From Prevotellaceae bacterium UBA1743 (lineage in GTDB: Bacteria; Bacteroidota; Bacteroidia; Bacteroidales; Bacteroidaceae): a DNA stretch of 13,911 bases. Position 1 is the stretch's first letter, and each line of letters begins with the position of its first letter. Shown here in pieces: positions 7,215 to 13,911 of this stretch. Made by a program: the position numbers and the translations under genes. A model generated the notes under the pieces. It was not told the DNA's origin and ran no database searches. It worked only from the letters and a program-made list of their open reading frames with translations. The DNA lies in assembly GCA_002314945.1 (NCBI GenBank), contig DCHV01000003.1, forward strand, positions 1-13,911, written 5' to 3'.

Positions 7215-7222
7215 TATTTTTG
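7215..7222 (+). promoter_or_regulatory. -7 box of the threonine operon promoter
   Basis: TATTTTTG matches TAnnTTTG. A TTTG at 7187-7190 is 24 nt upstream, longer than the usual 19-20, so the -33 element is poor and an activator might be needed. The remaining leader to the ATG at 7265 is about 35 nt, too short for a Thr/Ile-rich leader peptide and attenuator of the enterobacterial kind. Confidence 0.5.
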
Positions 7223-7264
7223 CACTTTAAATCGGATAATACACATAATACAATAAGAGAAAGA

Positions 7265-9688
7265 ATGAAAGTGTTGAAATTTGGCGGAACATCCGTAGGT
7301 TCCGTGGAAAGCATTTTGAATGTAAAAAAGATTGTTGAGTCCCAGAAGGAGCCAGTGATAGTAGTGGTAAGCGCTCTTTCGGGAATAACGGATGAATTGA
7401 TTCGCATAAGCAAGCAAGCCGTGAATGGGGATGCTATGTACCAGCAGTCGTTCTGGCAGTTGGCCACCCGTCATGAGCAAATGATAGATACCATCATCAA
7501 GGATCGTCGCAAGCATGAAACGCTTCGAGCAGTTGTGAAGGATTTGTTGGAGGAGTTGCGTAGTATTTACCAGGGTGTGTATTTGATACGCGACCTTACC
7601 CCGAAAACCAATGCTGCCATCGTTAGTTATGGAGAGCGCATCAGCAGTCGTATTGCCGCTACGCTCATCGAGGGAGCAGAATGGTATGATAGCCGCGAAT
7701 TTATCAAGACGGAAGTGAAGGCGGGACGTAATGTACTTGCAAGTGAATTGACAGCAAATCTGGTACGTGAGACTTGGAAGGAAATACCCAGTGTGAGTCT
7801 GGTGCCTGGTTTTATCAGTTCGGATGTGGTGAGTGGCGAGACTACCAACCTCGGTCGAGGAGGCTCGGATTACACCGCCAGTATCATTGCTGCAGCCTTG
7901 GATGCCTCAGCACTGGAAATATGGACAGATGTGGATGGCTTCATGACGGCCGATCCTCGTGTGATTCCTCATGCCTACGTGATCAATGAATTGTCCTACG
8001 TGGAGGCAATGGAGTTGTGTAACTTTGGTGCAAAGGTCATTTATCCTCCTACCATCTATCCGGTGTGTGTGAAGAATATTCCTATCCTCGTGAAGAATAC
8101 TTTCAATCCCGATGCTCCTGGTACAATCATCAAACAAATGGTAGAAAGCAGTGAGAAGGCTATCAAGGGGATCTCAAGCATCAGCGGTACTTGCCTGATT
8201 ACGGTGAGTGGATTGAGCATGGTGGGCGTAATAGGCGTGAACCGTCGTATCTTCAGTTGCTTGGCCAATAATGGCATCAGTGTGTTTATGGTGAGTCAGG
8301 CGAGCAGCGAGAACAGTACCAGTATCGGTGTGAGAGACGAAGATGCAGATGCAGCCTGCCGAGTCTTGAACGAGGAATTCCAGAAGGAAATTGAGATGGG
8401 GGCAATGTATGAGATGTTGGCAGAGAAGGGACTGGCTACGGTGGCTATCGTGGGCGAAAATATGAAACATACCCCAGGTATTGCAGGTAAACTTTTCGGT
8501 ACGCTGGGACGCAATGGTATCAGTGTCATCGCGTGTGCACAAGGCGCCAGTGAAACGAATATATCCTTTGTGGTGGAAGGGAGGTTGCTCCGCAAATCCC
8601 TGAATGTAATTCACGATTCATTCTTCTTGAGTGAATATCAGGTGCTGAACCTTTTCATCACAGGTGTAGGTACGGTGGGTGGAAGCCTGATTGAGCAGAT
8701 TCATCAGCAGAAAGAAAAACTGATGCGTGAGGTAGGCGTGAAACTGAATGTGGTAGGTATTGCCAGTGGACACAAGGCAATGTTTAATCGCGAGGGGCTT
8801 GAACTGGCAAATTACAAGGAACAGTTGGCGGCTTCGGCTGATAGCAGCATTCAACGCTTGCATGACGAGGTGATAGGAATGAATATTTTCAACAGCGTCT
8901 TTGTGGATTGTACGGCAAGTCCTGATGTGGCAGGTTTGTACAAGGAATTCCTCTCCCATAACATTCATGTAGTAGCTGCCAACAAGATTGCGGCCAGCAG
9001 TGATTACGAGGATTACAGAGAACTGAAAACTATCGCACAACGTCGTGGCGTGAAGTTCCTCTTCGAGACAAATGTGGGTGCAGGACTTCCCATTATTCGC
9101 ACCATCAACGACCTTCGCAACAGCGGAGATAAGATACTCAGAATAGAGGCTGTGCTGAGTGGTACGCTGAATTTCATCTTCAATAAAATTGCTGCGGATG
9201 TGCCTTTCAGCGAGACTGTTCGTATGGCTAAGGCCGAAGGATATAGTGAACCAGATCCGAGAATAGACCTCTGTGGAAAGGATGTGATGCGCAAGTTGGT
9301 GATTCTAACGCGTGAAGCGGGATACGAGATAAATCAGTCGGATGTGGAGGCCAACTTGTTTGTGCCACAACAGTTCTTCGATGGCTCGATGGAGGATTTC
9401 TGGGAAAATCTGCCTTCGTTGGATGAGGACTTTGAGAAACGAAGACAAGTTCTTGAGGCAGAAGAAAAACGTTGGCGATTCGTGGCCAAGTACGAAGCAG
9501 GTTGTGCAAGCGTCTCTCTGCAGGAAGTGGACAAACGTCATCCTTTCTATGACTTGGAGGGATCCAATAATATCGTGATGCTCACCACCGAACGTTACAA
9601 GGAATACCCCATGCTGATACAGGGATATGGAGCAGGAGCGAGTGTGACGGCTGCAGGTGTCTTTGCCGACATTATGTCATTAGCATAG
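7265..9688 (+). CDS. thrA: Bifunctional aspartokinase / homoserine dehydrogenase
   Basis: An 807-residue fusion enzyme that phosphorylates aspartate and, in a separate domain, reduces aspartate semialdehyde to homoserine. The aspartokinase domain starts with KFGGTSVGS (residues 5-13) and carries the substrate/ATP loop TTNLGRGGSDYTA (193-205) and EIWTDVDG. Two ACT-like segments follow (about 302-360 and 389-445), the usual site of feedback inhibition, classically by threonine. The homoserine dehydrogenase domain begins with the NAD(P) motif FITGVGTVGG near 463, has AANKIA with candidate catalytic Lys574, and contains VLSGTLNFIF and GYSEPDPRIDLCGKD. Length is normal for ThrA/MetL-type fusions. 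I chose ATG 7265 because it begins exactly at the conserved N-terminus; the frame stays open back to 7010, but that extension lies antisense to the oxidoreductase gene and upstream of the promoter. It is the first gene of the threonine operon, 18 nt before the next gene. Confidence 0.97.
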   Translation: MKVLKFGGTSVGSVESILNVKKIVESQKEPVIVVVSALSGITDELIRISKQAVNGDAMYQQSFWQLATRHEQMIDTIIKDRRKHETLRAVVKDLLEELRSIYQGVYLIRDLTPKTNAAIVSYGERISSRIAATLIEGAEWYDSREFIKTEVKAGRNVLASELTANLVRETWKEIPSVSLVPGFISSDVVSGETTNLGRGGSDYTASIIAAALDASALEIWTDVDGFMTADPRVIPHAYVINELSYVEAMELCNFGAKVIYPPTIYPVCVKNIPILVKNTFNPDAPGTIIKQMVESSEKAIKGISSISGTCLITVSGLSMVGVIGVNRRIFSCLANNGISVFMVSQASSENSTSIGVRDEDADAACRVLNEEFQKEIEMGAMYEMLAEKGLATVAIVGENMKHTPGIAGKLFGTLGRNGISVIACAQGASETNISFVVEGRLLRKSLNVIHDSFFLSEYQVLNLFITGVGTVGGSLIEQIHQQKEKLMREVGVKLNVVGIASGHKAMFNREGLELANYKEQLAASADSSIQRLHDEVIGMNIFNSVFVDCTASPDVAGLYKEFLSHNIHVVAANKIAASSDYEDYRELKTIAQRRGVKFLFETNVGAGLPIIRTINDLRNSGDKILRIEAVLSGTLNFIFNKIAADVPFSETVRMAKAEGYSEPDPRIDLCGKDVMRKLVILTREAGYEINQSDVEANLFVPQQFFDGSMEDFWENLPSLDEDFEKRRQVLEAEEKRWRFVAKYEAGCASVSLQEVDKRHPFYDLEGSNNIVMLTTERYKEYPMLIQGYGAGASVTAAGVFADIMSLA

Positions 9689-9706
9689 TTTTGTCTTGGA
9701 AAACAG

Positions 9707-10915
9707 ATGAAGCATTTGATTGTTTTGGGAGATGGCATGGCAGATTGGCCAGTGGAATCGTTAGGCGGGAAGACTCTCCTGCAATATGCTGATACACCTC
9801 ATTTTGATGCCTTGGCGCGCATGGGACGTAACGGACGGCTGAAAACAGTTCCAGAAGGCTTCCATCCAGGAAGCGAGGTGGCCAATAGTAGTATATTGGG
9901 ATATGACCAACATCTCGTGTTTGAAGGAAGAGGACCTCTGGAGGCTGCAAGTATTGGTGTAGAACTCGAAGAGGGTGATTTGGCATTGCGGTGTAATTTT
10001 GTATGCCTCGAAGGGGATATTCTGAAGAATCATTCCTGTGGAAGGTTGGAAACTGCAGAAGGGGATGTGCTGATTCGTTTCCTGCAGGAAAAATTAGGAT
10101 CTGAGCGTGTCCATTTCTACACAGGAGTACAATATCGTCATCTGTTGGTTGTTAAAGGAGGTGACAAACACTTGAAATGCACACCACCGCATGACATACC
10201 AGGGAAACCATTCCGTGATTATTTGTTGAAAGAGGAAATCCCAGAGGCAAAGGAAACGGCAGACTTACTCCTTGATCTGGTGTGTCGTAGTCAAGAATTG
10301 CTCAAGGACCATCCATTGAATCTACAGCGAATTGCCAATGGTCAGGATCCAGCCAATAGTATTTGGCCATGGGGTGGGGGATATCGTCCCCAGATGACTC
10401 CTCTGACAAAGACATACCCATCTATTCATCGTGGTGCTGTCATCACGGCAGTTGACCTGATTAGGGGTATTGGACATTATGCAGGATTGCGAGTAATAGA
10501 GGTACAGGGTGCCACTGGATTGTATGATACGAATTACGAGGGAAAGGCTTTGGCCGCCCTTGAAGCCCTCAAAACAGACGATTTTGTGTATCTGCATGTC
10601 GAAGCAAGCGATGAGGCAGGACACGAAGGTGATGTGCAATTGAAATTAAAGACCATTACGGATTTGGACCACCGAATACTGGCTCCCATTATGGAGACTT
10701 TATCGCAATGGTCGGAACCAGTCGCAATTGCTCTGCTTCCTGATCATCCTACTCCGTGTGCGTTGCGAACTCATACAGCAGAACCCATTCCTTTCTGTAT
10801 TTATTATCCTGGAATTATACCTGACTCAGTACAGACATTTGATGAAGTGGCTTCTCAGGATGGAGCGTATGGTTTGTTGGAAGGAAATGAGTTTATTCAA
10901 ACATTTATGAATTAA
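9707..10915 (+). CDS. Probable homoserine kinase of the phosphoglycerate mutase (ApgM-like) family
   Basis: A 402-residue protein of the alkaline-phosphatase-like metalloenzyme superfamily, usually annotated as cofactor-independent phosphoglycerate mutase of archaeal type (apgM). Visible active-site features are GDGMAD at the N-terminus (Asp9), the expected nucleophile Ser62 in NSSILGYD, Asp302 and His306 in SDEAGHEGD, and Asp346/His347 plus His356 in DHPTPCALRTH. The gene lies between thrA and thrC, with gaps of 18 and 8 nt. No GHMP-type ThrB is present, so the operon lacks a homoserine kinase unless this protein provides it. A subfamily of these proteins is already catalogued as a proposed homoserine kinase (I recall TIGR02535). 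I therefore favour homoserine phosphorylation; glycolytic mutase activity is the alternative. A small hairpin (GTTTT 9688-9692 with AAAAC 9700-9704) lies just before the start. Confidence 0.85.
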   Translation: MKHLIVLGDGMADWPVESLGGKTLLQYADTPHFDALARMGRNGRLKTVPEGFHPGSEVANSSILGYDQHLVFEGRGPLEAASIGVELEEGDLALRCNFVCLEGDILKNHSCGRLETAEGDVLIRFLQEKLGSERVHFYTGVQYRHLLVVKGGDKHLKCTPPHDIPGKPFRDYLLKEEIPEAKETADLLLDLVCRSQELLKDHPLNLQRIANGQDPANSIWPWGGGYRPQMTPLTKTYPSIHRGAVITAVDLIRGIGHYAGLRVIEVQGATGLYDTNYEGKALAALEALKTDDFVYLHVEASDEAGHEGDVQLKLKTITDLDHRILAPIMETLSQWSEPVAIALLPDHPTPCALRTHTAEPIPFCIYYPGIIPDSVQTFDEVASQDGAYGLLEGNEFIQTFMN

Positions 10916-10923
10916 CATTGAAT

Positions 10924-12228
10924 ATGAAATATTATAGTACTAACGGCAAGGCACCACTTGCCACACTGGAAAAGGCGGTAGTCAAGGGATTAGCTGAGGA
11001 TAAGGGCTTGTATATGCCAGAACGGATTAAACCCCTTCCTTCTTCTTTCTTTGACCGGATTCAGGATATGACATTCCAAGAGATTGCATATACTGTGGCA
11101 GACGCCTTTTTTGGAGAGGATATCCCATCTGATACATTGCGAGAGATTGTATGTGATACGCTTTCTTTTGATGTTCCAGTGGTTCCTGTCACGGAAAAGA
11201 TCTATTCATTGGAACTGTTTCATGGCCCTACACTCGCGTTCAAGGATGTAGGGGCTCGTTTCATGGCACGTTTGTTGGGCTACTTCAATAAGAAAGAAAA
11301 CAACAATCGACTCGTGAACGTACTCGTGGCCACCAGTGGTGACACAGGATCGGCCGTAGCGAATGGCTTTCTTGGAGTTCAAGGTATCCATGTGTATGTG
11401 CTCTATCCAAAAGGGAAAGTGAGTCCCATACAAGAATGTCAGTTCACGACGCTCGGTCAGAATATCACGGCCTTGGAAGTGGATGGAGTTTTTGATGATT
11501 GTCAAGCGTTGGTGAAAAATGCTTTCATGGATGAGGAACTGAATCATCACATGAAGTTGACAAGCGCAAATAGTATCAATGTAGCTCGTTTCCTGCCACA
11601 GTCTTTCTACTATTTCTATGCCTATGCTCAGATGAAGAAACGCGGATTGGCTGAAAATTTGGTAATGTGTGTGCCGAGTGGAAATTTTGGCAATATCTGT
11701 AGTGCACTTTTCGGAAAACGGATGGGACTTCCAGTTAAGCGATTCATTGCAGCAAATAATGCCAATAATGTCTTTTACCAGTATCTGAAGACAGGAAAGT
11801 ACCAACCTCAAGCAAGTGTCCAAACCATAGCTAATGCCATGGATGTGGGTAATCCCAGTAATTTTGCGCGTATATTGGATCTCTATGGTAATTCACATGA
11901 GGCAATTTGTAACGATATCTCGGGTGCCACGTATCAAGACAGTCAGATAGAAGATACTATCCGTGAATGTCTCAATCAAACGGGCTACCAATTGGATCCT
12001 CATGGAGCATGTGGTTTCCGCGCTTTGCAAGAAGGTCTTTCCGAGGGTGAAGTGGGCGTATTCTTGGAAACAGCACATCCTGCTAAATTTAAGGATACAG
12101 TGGATTCTATTATTGACGGAGAGGTGGAGATTCCCTCTCGATTGGCTGCTTTCATGAAAGGTAAGAAGCAGAGTGTTCAGATATCTCGTGAATTTGCAGA
12201 CTTCAAGTCATTTCTATTGTCAAAATAA
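10924..12228 (+). CDS. thrC: Threonine synthase
   Basis: A 434-residue PLP enzyme that converts O-phosphohomoserine to threonine and phosphate, the last step of the pathway. The PLP-binding lysine is expected at Lys107 in GPTLAFKDVGARF. The phosphate/PLP-binding sequence ATSGDTGSAVANGF follows, and SANSINVARFLPQ and CVPSGNFGN are typical of the E. coli-like threonine synthase group. Length matches that group. I chose ATG 10924 over an in-frame TTG at 10918 because MKYYSTNG is the normal N-terminus. It begins 8 nt after the kinase-like gene and ends 5 nt before the outer-membrane protein gene, so it is cotranscribed with its neighbours. Confidence 0.97.
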   Translation: MKYYSTNGKAPLATLEKAVVKGLAEDKGLYMPERIKPLPSSFFDRIQDMTFQEIAYTVADAFFGEDIPSDTLREIVCDTLSFDVPVVPVTEKIYSLELFHGPTLAFKDVGARFMARLLGYFNKKENNNRLVNVLVATSGDTGSAVANGFLGVQGIHVYVLYPKGKVSPIQECQFTTLGQNITALEVDGVFDDCQALVKNAFMDEELNHHMKLTSANSINVARFLPQSFYYFYAYAQMKKRGLAENLVMCVPSGNFGNICSALFGKRMGLPVKRFIAANNANNVFYQYLKTGKYQPQASVQTIANAMDVGNPSNFARILDLYGNSHEAICNDISGATYQDSQIEDTIRECLNQTGYQLDPHGACGFRALQEGLSEGEVGVFLETAHPAKFKDTVDSIIDGEVEIPSRLAAFMKGKKQSVQISREFADFKSFLLSK

Positions 12229-12233
12229 ATATT

Positions 12234-13235
12234 ATGAGAGTTCTTAAAACAACATTGTTACTGGCTTCCGCTTTCTGTATAGGAGAAACCTATGCACAAC
12301 AGGCAAATACCTATGAATCGTTATTAACGAAGCCTAAAAAAACGGACAATTATTTCAATCATTTGGATCTTTCTCTTACTGCAGGAACCAGTGGTTTGGG
12401 ATTTGATTTGGCAATGCCGGCAGGTGAGTATCTTCAGGTTCGTGCAGGAGGAACCTTTACTCCTCATTTCCAATATAAAATGAAATTTGGTGTTCAGGTT
12501 GGTGATAGTTTGGAATTGAGTGAAAGCCGTTTTCAGCGTTTGGCCTCCTATCTAAAGGATTTTACTGGTTATCAGGTAGAAAATCATGTAGATATGATAG
12601 GAAAACCAACTATGAACAATTTCAAGTTCATGGTGGATGTGTTTCCGTTTAGAAACAAAAAATGGCATTTTACAGCAGGTATGTTTATTGGTTCTTCCCA
12701 ATCCGCATACGCAGAAAACTCGATAGATGCCATGACGTCACTCATGGCGGTTGCAATTTACAACAATATGTACAATAAAATCCTCAATGAGGAAGAAATT
12801 ATTGCAGGGTTGGAATTTCCTCCTGAAGTGAATGAAAAGTTTCTTTCGCTTGGAAGAATGGGTATGTATGTAGGTAAGTACAAATATGATATGACTTTGG
12901 CTGATGGAACAGAAGTAAAGAAAGGGGAAGACCACGTTATTTATCCAAACGAGAAAAATCGTGTGATAGTTCGTATGAAAACAAATGTGGTCAAACCTTA
13001 TGTCGGTTTTGGTTATGGCGGTCCTATTACTAAGGATAAGAAATATAGCTGTTCTTTCGATTGCGGAGTCATGTTCTGGGGTGGCACTCCCCGAGTGATT
13101 GCCCACGATGGAGTGGATTTGGAACGGGATGTTTATGATATCAAATCAGAACAGATTAAGAATTACGTGAACATCATGAGAAATATGAAAGTCTATCCTG
13201 TTCTTGATTTTAGGATAACTCGAAGACTCTTTTGA
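12234..13235 (+). CDS. Hypothetical secreted protein, predicted outer-membrane beta-barrel
   Basis: A 333-residue protein of no recognised family. A Sec signal peptide is clear: MRVLKTTLLLASAFCIGETYA, with likely cleavage after Ala21 before QQAN. The mature part alternates short hydrophobic and polar stretches rich in Gly, Phe and Tyr (for example VKPYVGFGYGGP, WHFTAGMFIG, CSFDCGVMFWGG), and the last residue is Phe in VLDFRITRRLF. This is the pattern of a beta-barrel outer-membrane protein inserted by BamA. A long insert at about 160-240 (MTSLMAVAIYNNMYNKILNEEEIIAGLEF onward is its start) looks partly helical and could be a loop or plug. It starts 5 nt after thrC and is followed by a strong terminator, so it should be the last gene of the threonine operon. 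Why it belongs there is unknown; transport or simple readthrough expression are both possible. Confidence 0.75.
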   Translation: MRVLKTTLLLASAFCIGETYAQQANTYESLLTKPKKTDNYFNHLDLSLTAGTSGLGFDLAMPAGEYLQVRAGGTFTPHFQYKMKFGVQVGDSLELSESRFQRLASYLKDFTGYQVENHVDMIGKPTMNNFKFMVDVFPFRNKKWHFTAGMFIGSSQSAYAENSIDAMTSLMAVAIYNNMYNKILNEEEIIAGLEFPPEVNEKFLSLGRMGMYVGKYKYDMTLADGTEVKKGEDHVIYPNEKNRVIVRMKTNVVKPYVGFGYGGPITKDKKYSCSFDCGVMFWGGTPRVIAHDGVDLERDVYDIKSEQIKNYVNIMRNMKVYPVLDFRITRRLF

Positions 13236-13251
13236 CAAATTCAATAGAAAC

Positions 13252-13284
13252 AAAAAAGGCTCAGTCACTTACTGAGCCTTTTTT
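13252..13284. terminator. Bidirectional intrinsic terminator
   Basis: GGCTCAGT (13258-13265) pairs perfectly with ACTGAGCC (13271-13278) around CACTT. Six A's precede and six T's follow the stem, so it works on both strands. It ends the threonine operon transcript on the plus strand and the Big_2 gene on the minus strand. Confidence 0.93.
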
Positions 13285-13295
13285 GTTGGATCCGT

Positions 13296-13911
13296 TTATT
13301 TCACGAAAACTTTTCGCTTGCCTTGGATGTAGAAACCTCTTTTTGGTAATTCATACATTTTTGTACCATTGATATTGAATATCTGATTGTCTGAATTGTT
13401 GTCAGTAATGGAATTCAAACCAGCTCCGTATTTCACGGTAATGTAACAATATGCTACGATGTTTGAACCATCTGTAGTAGTAGCGGAAATGGTTGCAGTA
13501 CCAGGTTGGAGTGCTGTGACTGTACCAGTTTCATCTACGGAAGCAACCTCAGAATTGTCAGAACTCCATTCCAATGTTTTGATTGATGCAGTAGTTGGAA
13601 GAATATCTGCAATGATTGTGATCTTGTTTTCAACGATTAGTTCTACCATGTTCTGGTCAAGAGTGAGGCTGGAAACAGGCATAATCGATACATTGATATC
13701 ACATGATGCACTTAAGTTTGTCCCATCACAAGTAGTAGCCGTGATTTGTGCAGTACCTGCCTTGATAGCTGTAACAAGTCCATTGTTGTCCACTGTTGCT
13801 ATATTCACATCTGACGAACTCCATGTAACAGATTTGTTCTTCGCATTCTCTGGCAGAAGTGTTGCGGTCAAGGTTGCAGACTCTGTTTCTTTCAAATCTA
13901 ATGTGGATACG
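13296..13911 (-). CDS. Big_2 (bacterial Ig-like) domain surface or secreted protein, C-terminal part
   Basis: Only the last 204 residues are visible; the frame is open at the right edge and the start lies outside the window. Two Big_2 domains are seen in tandem. Each has the core VTWSSSD or LEWSSDN, then IATVDNNGLVTAIKAGTAQITATT or VASVDETGTVTALQPGTATISATT, then a closing strand (SASCDINV, VAYCYITV). The C-terminal tail, IFNINGTKMYELPKRGFYI followed by QGKRKVFVK, resembles the short conserved C-terminal motif found on many extracytoplasmic Prevotella and Bacteroides proteins (pattern: NxxG..., GxYI..GKK...VK). The missing N-terminus probably carries a signal peptide and the functional domain, which may be an adhesin, a leucine-rich repeat or an enzyme module; that cannot be judged here. 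Confidence 0.88.
   Translation of the reverse strand, partial: VSTLDLKETESATLTATLLPENAKNKSVTWSSSDVNIATVDNNGLVTAIKAGTAQITATTCDGTNLSASCDINVSIMPVSSLTLDQNMVELIVENKITIIADILPTTASIKTLEWSSDNSEVASVDETGTVTALQPGTATISATTTDGSNIVAYCYITVKYGAGLNSITDNNSDNQIFNINGTKMYELPKRGFYIQGKRKVFVK

Noticed and set aside
7010..7264. N-terminal extension of ThrA to an ATG at 7010
   Set aside because: The extension is antisense to the oxidoreductase coding region and upstream of the likely promoter; the conserved aspartokinase N-terminus begins at the ATG at 7265.
8174..8614. Long minus-strand reading frame inside thrA
   Set aside because: It is a shadow frame of a strongly conserved gene, with no domain, promoter or ribosome binding site.
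10918..10923. TTG start for thrC
   Set aside because: It would add only two residues, sits 2 nt after the preceding stop codon, and the ATG at 10924 gives the usual threonine synthase N-terminus.
11206..11823. 205-codon minus-strand reading frame inside thrC
   Set aside because: It lies entirely antisense to the conserved core of threonine synthase and its translation resembles no protein family.

Overview
The window comes from a member of the Bacteroidota, most likely order Bacteroidales and possibly Prevotella-like. The evidence is the recurring promoter pattern TTTG - about 19-20 nt - TAnnTTTG, the lack of strong Shine-Dalgarno sites, the thrA / phosphoglycerate-mutase-like gene / thrC operon, a UDP-glucuronate 4-epimerase, a secreted lipoprotein, and a Big_2 protein whose C-terminal tail is of a type common in Prevotella and relatives. 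I assign no species.

Layout. Positions 1-295 hold two and a half tandem copies of a ~120 bp non-coding repeat. Each copy begins with the last 19 nt of a tRNA-Asp gene and carries a terminator-like hairpin. A promoter (299-330) and a ~95 nt leader precede a long lipoprotein gene (431-2737) that looks like an alpha-helical-toroid carbohydrate-active enzyme of unknown family. It is followed by a UDP-glucuronate 4-epimerase (2845-3939) with its own promoter. An intact tRNA-Asp(GTC) gene (4027-4100), with promoter and terminator, is the likely parent or sibling of the repeats at the left edge. Downstream are radA (4175-5587), a convergent FAD-dependent oxidoreductase (5576-7147, minus) and a short divergent promoter region. 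Then comes the threonine operon: thrA (bifunctional aspartokinase/homoserine dehydrogenase), a phosphoglycerate-mutase-family protein that probably acts as the homoserine kinase, and thrC. A predicted outer-membrane protein gene (12234-13235) follows thrC by 5 nt, and the operon closes with a strong bidirectional terminator. On its far side lies the 3' end of a minus-strand Big_2-domain protein that runs off the right edge.

How the genes work together. thrA, the kinase-like gene and thrC account for aspartate kinase, homoserine dehydrogenase, homoserine phosphorylation and threonine synthesis; the aspartate-semialdehyde dehydrogenase step is not encoded here. The lipoprotein and the epimerase could both serve polysaccharide metabolism, but they have separate promoters, so any link is an inference. 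Most of the window is ordinary chromosomal core. The least ordinary parts are the tRNA-derived hairpin repeats, the non-canonical homoserine kinase, the unassigned lipoprotein and the outer-membrane protein attached to the threonine operon.
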